This document shows, piece after piece, positions 15,119 through 20,452 of a stretch of 20,452 nucleotides of DNA (its first letter is position 1; every line of letters starts with the position of its first letter). The position numbers were made by a program, and so were the translations under genes. The DNA comes from a virus, in IMG/VR virus record IMGVR_UViG_3300045141_000002, positions 1 to 20,452 of that record; one strand, given 5' to 3'. Under the pieces are notes generated by a model. It saw only the letters and a list, made by a program, of their open reading frames with translations. It searched no databases and was not told where the DNA came from.

Positions 15119-15664
15119 ATGACGCCTGAACAGAAGCGGGAAGGTCATCGGCAAGCGCAGGCGCGATATTATGCGAAGAACCGTGACAAGTATGTAGCAT
15201 GGGAAGCGGACCATCGGGACGGGAGGCTTGCGCGCAAGCGGCTAAGGGATGGGGAGCGCAAGGAGCAGCGGCTTCATTACGCGCGGCAATGGCGCCGCGA
15301 TCATCCGGAGCATTTTCGCCAGCGCTATCAAACCGAGGAACACCTTCGGGTAGCGCACATACTTCGTGGGCATATTCATAGTGCATTAGTACACCGGGCG
15401 ACCGGCAAGGAATGGCGGTCGCACGCTAAAATCGGCGCAATCCTGGGCTGCTCGAAAGCTGATTTGATCGCACACATCGAGGCGCAATTCTTACCCGGCA
15501 TGTCATGGGCGAACTATGGCCGCAAGGGCTGGGAGATCGATCATATCAAGCCGTGTGTTACCTTTGACTTGACGCAGCATGCCCAGGTCTTGCTCTGCTT
15601 CCACTTCTCAAACCTTCGCCCGCTATGGCGATCGGATAATGCCCGCAGATCGCGAAAGGAGTAG
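15119..15664 (+). CDS. HNH endonuclease, probable free-standing homing type
   Basis: A 181-residue basic protein that ends in an HNH nuclease domain: GWEIDHIKPC (D141, H142), then CFHFSNLRPLWRSDNARRSRK (160-180), where N165 and N174 are the expected later active-site residues. The first 100 residues are Arg/Lys/His-rich and hydrophilic, probably DNA-binding, with ALGCSKADLIAHIE-like modules as seen in phage homing nucleases (here at 108-121). It splits sheath from tube, genes that are neighbours in Mu-like phages, with no role there. The upstream GGAAAAG is its likely ribosome binding site. Its last codons hold the AAAGGAG that serves the tube gene. Codon use is less GC-rich than in the rest of the module. 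It most likely spreads by cutting phages that lack it. Confidence 0.85.
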   Translation: MTPEQKREGHRQAQARYYAKNRDKYVAWEADHRDGRLARKRLRDGERKEQRLHYARQWRRDHPEHFRQRYQTEEHLRVAHILRGHIHSALVHRATGKEWRSHAKIGAILGCSKADLIAHIEAQFLPGMSWANYGRKGWEIDHIKPCVTFDLTQHAQVLLCFHFSNLRPLWRSDNARRSRKE

Positions 15665-15669
15665 TTGTA

Positions 15670-16035
15670 ATGGCAGCGTGCGAACGTCTGGCCGGGATCA
15701 CCGGCCTGACCATCGACGGGACGGCTTATATGGTCGTTTCCGATGTTACGTGGTCGCCGGCGCGGTGGAAGCGCGAGACGCTCGTCGGTCTCGATAGCGT
15801 CCACGGCTTTTCCGAAGTCCCGATTCAAGGCTACGTCGAGGCGACGCTTCGCGATAGCGGCGATATCAGCATCGGCGACTTCAACGAGATGCGCTGCGTC
15901 GAGATTCTCGTGACGCTCGCGAATGGCAAGGTCGTCGGCGGCTCGAATATGTGGAACACGAGCGCGCTCGAGGTCCGCGCCGCCGAGGGGACCTTTCAGG
16001 TCCGCTTCGACGGTCTCGACGTGAGCGAGTCATGA
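15670..16035 (+). CDS. Tail tube protein, Mu gpM-like
   Basis: A 121-residue protein that would stack into the inner tail tube within the sheath. The start CERLAGITGLTIDGTAYMVV, the central RWKRETLVGLDSVHGFSEVP and the stretch GYVEATLRDSGDISIGDFNE are the pattern of the Mu gpM / phage tail tube family, and the length matches. AAAGGAG at 15655-15661 lies eight bases before the ATG, inside the end of the HNH gene. The stop overlaps the chaperone start as ATGA. High expression is expected for a tube protein, and the strong ribosome binding site agrees. Confidence 0.9.
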   Translation: MAACERLAGITGLTIDGTAYMVVSDVTWSPARWKRETLVGLDSVHGFSEVPIQGYVEATLRDSGDISIGDFNEMRCVEILVTLANGKVVGGSNMWNTSALEVRAAEGTFQVRFDGLDVSES

Positions 16036-16379
16036 TGGACGCAATCACCGGCGAATTCGACGCGACCGAGGCCGAGCCGCTGCCGCGTACGCTCGATATG
16101 GACATTGATGTAACCTTTCAGAAAAAGCGGTTCACGTCGCTGCATCTCGAAGAACCTACCGCGAAACAGGTGGAAAGGGCCGAGTTGGAACTTGGCGCAA
16201 ACACCCGTTCGATGGATATCTCGCCTTATCAGGCGCGGCGCTATCAGATCGCGCTGGTCGCCGCCGTCGCGCAGGTGCCGCGTGAAGTCGTTCTCGAACT
16301 GAAGCACAGCGAGCTAATGAGGGCCGCCAATTTTTTGCGGGACTTACTAGAGCCCTCCCCGAAGGATGGCGGGACCTGA
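16032..16379 (+). CDS. Tail assembly chaperone, Mu gp41-like (unshifted product)
   Basis: A 115-residue protein between tube and tape measure, the fixed position of the tail assembly chaperone. The sequence RTLDMDIDVTFQKKRFTSLHLEEPTAKQVERAE fits the Mu gp41-like chaperone family, with a strand-rich start (26-44) and then helices. I start at ATG 16032 because it overlaps the tube stop (ATGA); ATG 16035 follows directly. The frame stays open further upstream to 15951 only as an overlap with the tube gene. Near its end, at 16331-16337, there is a -1 slippery heptamer, so a fraction of ribosomes should make the longer 159-residue form described in the next entry. The two forms would coat the tape measure and recruit tube subunits. 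Confidence 0.86.
   Translation: MMDAITGEFDATEAEPLPRTLDMDIDVTFQKKRFTSLHLEEPTAKQVERAELELGANTRSMDISPYQARRYQIALVAAVAQVPREVVLELKHSELMRAANFLRDLLEPSPKDGGT
16331..16337 (+). promoter_or_regulatory. Programmed -1 frameshift slippery site
   Basis: The heptamer T TTT TTG fits the X-XXY-YYZ rule in the chaperone frame (codons TTT 16332-16334 and TTG 16335-16337). After a -1 slip the tRNAs re-pair on TTT and TTT, and reading goes on at 16337. A possible hairpin follows: GCCCTCC (16352-16358) with GGATGGC (16364-16370), five-base loop and one mismatch, 14 bases after the slip site. The new frame is open for 57 codons. Frameshifting in this gene pair is a conserved feature of long-tailed phages. Confidence 0.8.
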
Positions 16380-16510
16380 TCGCCGATCTCACTCGCTTCT
16401 GGGGATGGGGGCCGCACGACGCATGGGGCCTGACCGGAACGCAACTGATCTGGTGGGCCGAGCAGTCGCACCGTATCGCCGAGCGCGAGCGAGCCGCGCG
16501 CGAGACCTAG
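16337..16510 (+). CDS. Tail assembly chaperone frameshift extension (GpE/gp42-like)
   Basis: This is the -1 frame reached after the slippery site; it has no good start codon of its own and is best read as a fused extension. It adds 57 residues to the 102 before the slip, for a total near 159. The part DLIADLTRFWGWGPHDAWGL, followed by LIWWAEQSHRIAE, has the Trp-rich look of the short downstream half of such chaperones (P2 GpE or the Mu gp41-gp42 pair): helix, WGW, Pro, W, then a WW-x-E helix. It ends at TAG 16508-16510, six bases before the tape measure ATG. In related phages the extension contacts the tape measure. Confidence 0.78.
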   Translation, partial: AGLTRALPEGWRDLIADLTRFWGWGPHDAWGLTGTQLIWWAEQSHRIAERERAARET

Positions 16511-16515
16511 CGTAA

Positions 16516-18594
16516 ATGGCCGGTTACGCCGTTACCTTCACGGTCGTCGACAACGCGACCAAGCAGATCGACGCGATCAATCGCCGCGTCGCGCAGATGC
16601 GCGCGCCGATGGAGCGAATGTCCCGCTCGGTCTCGCGCTTCGTCGACGTCTCGGGCTTGCGGAAGGTCGCGACGGGATTCGAGTGGATCGCGAAGTCGGT
16701 CGGCACGGTATTCCGCTCGTTAAGCGCCGTCGTCCCGCTGATGGGCGCGATCACCGGCGCGGCCTCGATCGCCGGCATGGTCAAGCTCGTGGCCTCGTAT
16801 GCCGATTGGGCGCGTACGCTCGTTCAGACCGCCGACAATATCGGCATCACGACGCAGCAGCTTCAACAATTCGAGGACGCGACACGGCTCGCCGGCGGCA
16901 ACGCGTCGGATATGGCCGGATCGCTGAAGTCGCTGCACGACAACCTGGCTGATTTCAACATCGGTCGCGGCAATGCCACCGAAGTCGGCCAGATGCTAAA
17001 CCGGCTCGGCGTCAATGCGCGCGACGCGACCGGGCATCTTCGTTCGGCCGGCGATGTCATGCGGGAAGTGATCCCCAAGATCGCCGCGCTGAAGGACCCG
17101 GCGGATCGCGCGCGGATCGCGACCGGCCTACTCGGCGCCGAGGGCGACAAGCTCGTCGAGACGTTCCGCCAGTCGAGCCAGAGCTTCGCGCAATGGTTCT
17201 CCGACGCGAGCCGATACAAGGAACTGACCGACGAGCAAAAGAAAAGCCTTCAGCAATTCAGCGAGGCGCAGGGCCGCGTCGGCGTCGCGTTCGACCATCT
17301 CGGACAGCAGATTAGCATTATGATCGCGCAGCACTTCGGACCGCTGCTGCAAAGGTTCGCGATCTTCGTCGAGAAACATACGCCGGATATCCTTCGCGCG
17401 CTCGATCAGCTATCGACGCGCTTCGCCGCTTGGCTCGAAAGTATCAAGTGGGAGGACGTCGAGGCCGGCATAACCAAATTCATCGACTCGCTGAAGTGGG
17501 TCTGGAAGCATCTCGACGATATCAAGCTCGCCGCCGAGGTCATCGCGACGCTCTTCGTCGTCAAATGGGGCGTCGGGATCGTCCGCGCGATCGGTGGCGT
17601 CGATACCGCGCTCGGCGTCGCCGGCGTCGGCGCGGCCGGCGGCTCGGGCTTACTCGGCTCGCTCGGCCGGACGCTCGCGCTCGCCAACGCGACGGTTCTC
17701 GCGTTCCAGACCATGCAGAAGGCGTACGATCCGGCGACATACGCGCCGGAAAACCTCCCGGCCGGCTCGCCGTTCTGGCAGGGCATCCCCGAGGACGAGC
17801 AGCGCAAATATCCGAATTCGCCGGTCAATCAGAAACGCGGCGGTGGTCCGTCGTTCCTACAGAACCCCGCCGGCTGGCTGAAAAATCGGCTGTTCAATAG
17901 CGGCGGTCCGACCGCACCGCTCGATCTGCCGCCGGGTACGCCAGGACAACCGGCTCCCGAGCTTTCCGCGCTCCCCGGTGACGAGTCATGGGGGCACTAC
18001 GGCGCGCGGGCGAACAATCCCGGCGATCTTGAATATGCAAATTGGGAAGGCGCGGGCGGCCGCTTCAAATACATCGATCCGCACGTCCACACCGCGCATA
18101 CGATGGCGGTGTTCAAGACGATGGAAGAGGGCGTCTCGGCGGCTTACAAACTGATGGAGGCGAAGCAAAAGAAATACGGCGCGACACTCGCCGGCGCGGT
18201 CCACGGATGGGCGGAAACGCCGGGCTATACCGATATGCTCGCAAAGCAAATCGGTATCGACCCGAACGCGCCTTTCGACGTTTCCAAGGCTGATCCGGAA
18301 ATGGTCCAACGCGTGTTGCAAGCGCAATTCAAACTAGAGGGTAGCACCAAGGGTTCGCATGGCGTGACGGGACAGCAGATTCTCGGCGGCATTAACCTCG
18401 CGCGTGGTGTCGCGCCTCCGGTCGCCGCCGCGCCGCCGGTCAATGTCGCGCAGCCGACGCCGCCGAACGGCGCGGTCGACGTCTCGATTACCCACAAGAA
18501 CGCGCCGCCGAATTCCTCCGTCACCGCGACCGGCTCGGGATCGGTCAATGTCGCGCCGGTCCGCGTCGAGCATCAGGACATGGCGAGCATATGA
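16516..18594 (+). CDS. Tail tape measure protein with C-terminal NNPG-type domain
   Basis: A 692-residue protein that sets tail length and is likely ejected with the DNA. The N-terminal helices include a hydrophobic stretch (68-96, SLSAVVPLMGAITGAASIAG onward), then a long helical core with TADNIGITTQQLQQFEDA, and a second hydrophobic area (about 340-400, with VIATLFVVKWGVGIVRAIGG). At 495-620 lies a separate domain beginning ARANNPGDLEY, with later motifs FKTMEEGVSAAYKLM, LAGAVHGWAETPGYTDMLAK and AQFKLEG. This resembles the NNPGN domain of phage structural proteins and muramidase-like proteins thought to act at peptidoglycan. The last 70 residues are Pro/Ala-rich. The start ATG 16516 lies six bases after the chaperone extension. 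The stop overlaps the next gene as ATGA. Confidence 0.88.
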   Translation: MAGYAVTFTVVDNATKQIDAINRRVAQMRAPMERMSRSVSRFVDVSGLRKVATGFEWIAKSVGTVFRSLSAVVPLMGAITGAASIAGMVKLVASYADWARTLVQTADNIGITTQQLQQFEDATRLAGGNASDMAGSLKSLHDNLADFNIGRGNATEVGQMLNRLGVNARDATGHLRSAGDVMREVIPKIAALKDPADRARIATGLLGAEGDKLVETFRQSSQSFAQWFSDASRYKELTDEQKKSLQQFSEAQGRVGVAFDHLGQQISIMIAQHFGPLLQRFAIFVEKHTPDILRALDQLSTRFAAWLESIKWEDVEAGITKFIDSLKWVWKHLDDIKLAAEVIATLFVVKWGVGIVRAIGGVDTALGVAGVGAAGGSGLLGSLGRTLALANATVLAFQTMQKAYDPATYAPENLPAGSPFWQGIPEDEQRKYPNSPVNQKRGGGPSFLQNPAGWLKNRLFNSGGPTAPLDLPPGTPGQPAPELSALPGDESWGHYGARANNPGDLEYANWEGAGGRFKYIDPHVHTAHTMAVFKTMEEGVSAAYKLMEAKQKKYGATLAGAVHGWAETPGYTDMLAKQIGIDPNAPFDVSKADPEMVQRVLQAQFKLEGSTKGSHGVTGQQILGGINLARGVAPPVAAAPPVNVAQPTPPNGAVDVSITHKNAPPNSSVTATGSGSVNVAPVRVEHQDMASI

Positions 18595-19472
18595 GCGGTA
18601 TCTTAGGGCCGATCTCTGGCGCGATCTCGGGCGTAAACCGGATCGTCCAGACCAGCGGAAGCCTCGTCAATGACGTCGCGCGGCTCGGCCAGAGCCTAAC
18701 CGGCTCGGGCCGTCCCGATACGTCGGCGCTATCATGGGCGGACGGCTCGTGGGCGCAACAGCTTCAGCCCGGCTCGTGGCGCGGCGTCGGCTTCGTCCTC
18801 GACGCCGGCGATACCGTCGCCGGCCGCCGGGTCGCGATCCACGAGTATCCCTACCGTGACGACGCATGGGCGGAAGATATCGGCAAGCTCCCGCGCCGCT
18901 TCAGCGTCCAGGCGTTCATTGTCGGCGATGACTGCTATCGGCAGCGCGACGCCATGCTGAAGGCATGCGAGCAAGCCGGCGCGGGGACGCTCGTCCACCC
19001 GACGCTCGGCTCGATCCAATGCGTCCTGCTCGAATTCCAAACCTCGGACCGCCGCGAGCGTGGCCGCGTCGTCGAATTGCAGTTTTCCTTTATCGTCGCC
19101 GGCGACGTCAAATATCCGACGACCGCGACCGCGACGTCGCAGAGCGTGACCGGCGCGGCCGCGCGGCTCAATACCGCCTCGGCCGGCGATCTCGGCGCGA
19201 CGCTGAAAAGCATCGGCTCGACGATCCACGACGTTACCGCGCCGGTGCTTCAGTTTACCTCGCTCGCGACGCATGCGGTCAGCGACGCCGCGCGGCTGTT
19301 CAATTCGGTCCGGGGCCTGCAGGGCTTTTTCGGCCGCTACGCGACCGGAAGCCGATCGACGCTTCAGCCCGTCACCGCGACCGTCCGGACGGTTCTCTCG
19401 GCGGCGACCTCGGCGCGCTCGCTGGTCAATTCGTCCGCCCGGCTGGTCAATAGCCTCGCGGCCTTCCTATGA
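18591..19472 (+). CDS. DNA circularisation N-terminal domain protein (Mu gpN-like, front part)
   Basis: A 293-residue protein whose residues 48-145 match the domain called DNA_circ_N in Mu gpN-like tail proteins: WAQQLQPGSWRGVGFVL, GRRVAIHEYPYRDDAWAEDIG, FSVQAFIVGDDCYRQRDAM and LVHPTLGSIQC. Despite the family name, gpN of Mu is a baseplate/tail protein. The first 45 residues are a hydrophobic/Ser-rich addition, and the C-terminal 120 are Ala/Thr/Ser-rich. Full-length relatives usually carry a second part; here that part seems to be in the next gene, joined by an ATGA overlap. Order after the tape measure is as in Mu. Confidence 0.86.
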   Translation: MSGILGPISGAISGVNRIVQTSGSLVNDVARLGQSLTGSGRPDTSALSWADGSWAQQLQPGSWRGVGFVLDAGDTVAGRRVAIHEYPYRDDAWAEDIGKLPRRFSVQAFIVGDDCYRQRDAMLKACEQAGAGTLVHPTLGSIQCVLLEFQTSDRRERGRVVELQFSFIVAGDVKYPTTATATSQSVTGAAARLNTASAGDLGATLKSIGSTIHDVTAPVLQFTSLATHAVSDAARLFNSVRGLQGFFGRYATGSRSTLQPVTATVRTVLSAATSARSLVNSSARLVNSLAAFL

Positions 19473-20035
19473 GCGCCGAGACCGACGCCTTCGCCGCCGC
19501 CGGCGTCGAGCTATGCGCCGCCCTCGCCGCCGCCGCCAACGATCCCGCCGACGCGATCCGGCTCTTGCTCCCGCTCGCCGGCTGGCTCCCGCCGCCGATC
19601 GACGGGACCGGCCCGCTCGCCGACAATGCCAGGGCGGTCGGGGACGCGATCGCGTCCAATCTTCGGTGTGCCGCTTGCGCGGCCTTGGCGGGCGCTACGG
19701 CGGCGTACGCGCCGGCGAGCTACCAAGACGCCCAAGCGGTCCGCCGTGCCGTATGCGACGCGCTAGACGCCGAAGCGACCCGATCCGGCGACGCCGGCCG
19801 GGACGCGACCTATCAGGCGCTCCGTGACCTTCGCGCCGCCGTCGCGCTCGATCTCGCCGTCCGGGGCGCCAACCTCGCTTGGCTCGTCGAGATCGAGACC
19901 GGCGCGCCTATGCCGTCGCTCGCCGAGGCGTGGACGCTCTACCAGGACACCCCGCGCGAGCCGGGTCTCGTCGCGTCCGCCGACCCGCCGCATCCGCTCT
20001 TTCTCCCGACCAGCTTCGTGGCGCTCAATCAGTGA
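19469..20035 (+). CDS. Mu gpN-like protein, separate C-terminal part
   Basis: A 188-residue Ala-rich helical protein. Residues 80-165, with YQDAQAVRRAVCDALDAEAT, ALRDLRAAVALDLAVRGANL, the IETGAPMPSLAEAWTLYQD helix and a closing HPLFLPTSFVALN, have the pattern of the C-terminal half of gpN-like proteins: a helix pair ending in a short HP-x-F-LP segment. As a free gene directly behind the N-terminal half, it reads as a fission of an ancestral single gene. ATG 19469 overlaps the preceding stop as ATGA, which would keep the two halves in step. The stop overlaps the next GTG. It probably sits with its partner at the tail tip or baseplate hub. Confidence 0.7.
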   Translation: MSAETDAFAAAGVELCAALAAAANDPADAIRLLLPLAGWLPPPIDGTGPLADNARAVGDAIASNLRCAACAALAGATAAYAPASYQDAQAVRRAVCDALDAEATRSGDAGRDATYQALRDLRAAVALDLAVRGANLAWLVEIETGAPMPSLAEAWTLYQDTPREPGLVASADPPHPLFLPTSFVALNQ

Positions 20036-20452
20036 GCGACGCGCATGGCGTCGTCAGGCGCGGACCGCCGCCCGGCGCGGCCGATATCCTGAGCCTGACG
20101 GTCGGCAATCAGACCGTCACCGGCTGGCAGCGCGTCGCCGTGACCCGGCCGCTCGCGGCGATCCCGGCGAGCTTCCAGATCGAGGCGACCGAGCGTTACC
20201 CGAATGCCGCCGATATCGACCTGAAGCCCGGCGCGCCCTGCGTCGTGAAGATCGGCAGCGATCTCGTCCTGACCGGCTACGTCGATCGCTACGCCTCGTC
20301 GATCTCGGCTGGCAATCATACGATCCGCGTCGAGGGCCGCAGCAAAAGCGAGGATTTGGTCGACTGCTCGGCGCTCGTCGAGAATACCAGCGCGGGAAGC
20401 CCGAGCACGCAGGGGATGCAGGTCGTCAACGGGACGACGCTCGATATCGTCC
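20032..20452 (+). CDS. Baseplate hub protein, Mu gpP-like (N-terminal part, runs off the window)
   Basis: An open frame from GTG 20032, overlapping the previous stop as GTGA, continues past the right edge and gives 140 residues. It has the start of Mu gpP / phage late control D-like hub proteins: TRPLAAIPASFQIEATERYP, LKPGAPCVVKIGSDLVLTGY (64-83), VDRYASSI and VEGRSKSEDLVDCSA. The last motif (GRSK-x-EDLVDCSA) is one of the most conserved of this group. These hub proteins sit at the bottom of the tube and hold the tip and other baseplate subunits. The start is fixed by the overlap, since no ATG follows with better support. The C-terminal portion is missing only because the window ends. Confidence 0.88.
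   Translation, partial: MSDAHGVVRRGPPPGAADILSLTVGNQTVTGWQRVAVTRPLAAIPASFQIEATERYPNAADIDLKPGAPCVVKIGSDLVLTGYVDRYASSISAGNHTIRVEGRSKSEDLVDCSALVENTSAGSPSTQGMQVVNGTTLDIV

Noticed and set aside
1-20452. tRNA genes, CRISPR arrays, insertion sequences, attachment sites
   Set aside because: I saw no cloverleaf-like segment, regularly spaced short repeats, transposase or paired terminal repeats. Reading by eye could miss a diverged tRNA.

Overview
The window is a dense, one-direction block of phage late genes, about 20.4 kb long, with every supported gene on the + strand. Codon use is strongly GC-rich. Together with the protein families (a P27/HK97-type head joined to a Mu-like contractile tail, and a DUF3309-like membrane peptide), this suggests a prophage or temperate phage of an alphaproteobacterium, perhaps a Bradyrhizobium-like Hyphomicrobiales; the host guess is inference. 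No integrase, repressor, transposase or lysis gene lies inside, so prophage and free phage cannot be told apart.

Layout. 1-251: the tail of a packaging HNH nuclease and a probable cos/packaging region. 252-6052: small terminase, large terminase, portal, prohead protease and major capsid protein, in the usual HK97 order. 6064-9453: head accessory genes (an Ig-like protein and a small related protein), a phiE125 gp8-type connector, a head closure protein, a tiny membrane protein, an HK97 gp10-type protein and a probable tail terminator. 9453-13420: an accessory block with a 990-residue fibre-like protein and two small proteins that carry export signals. 13434-20452: a Mu-like contractile tail in Mu order: DUF2635/gp38-like, sheath (L-like), tube (M-like), tail assembly chaperone with a -1 frameshift, tape measure, a split N-like protein, and the start of a P-like baseplate hub protein. 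A free-standing HNH endonuclease sits between sheath and tube.

How it works together. HNH protein and terminase cut and pump DNA through the portal into a protease-matured HK97-fold capsid. Connector, closure and terminator proteins join it to a sheath-and-tube tail whose length is set by the tape measure. Most neighbouring genes overlap by a few bases (ATGA, GTGA, TTGA, TGATG) or have a strong ribosome binding site just ahead, so this looks like one translationally coupled late operon. No gap over 300 bases lacks a gene.

Most interesting points: a textbook -1 slippery site in the chaperone gene; a likely homing endonuclease beside an A/T-shifted sheath 3' end; a fibre protein in which one repeat is interrupted by a tandem pair of another; consecutive signal-peptide proteins inside a virion operon; an NNPG-type domain fused to the tape measure; and an N-like protein split in two. 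I found no defence system or clearly new multi-gene system.
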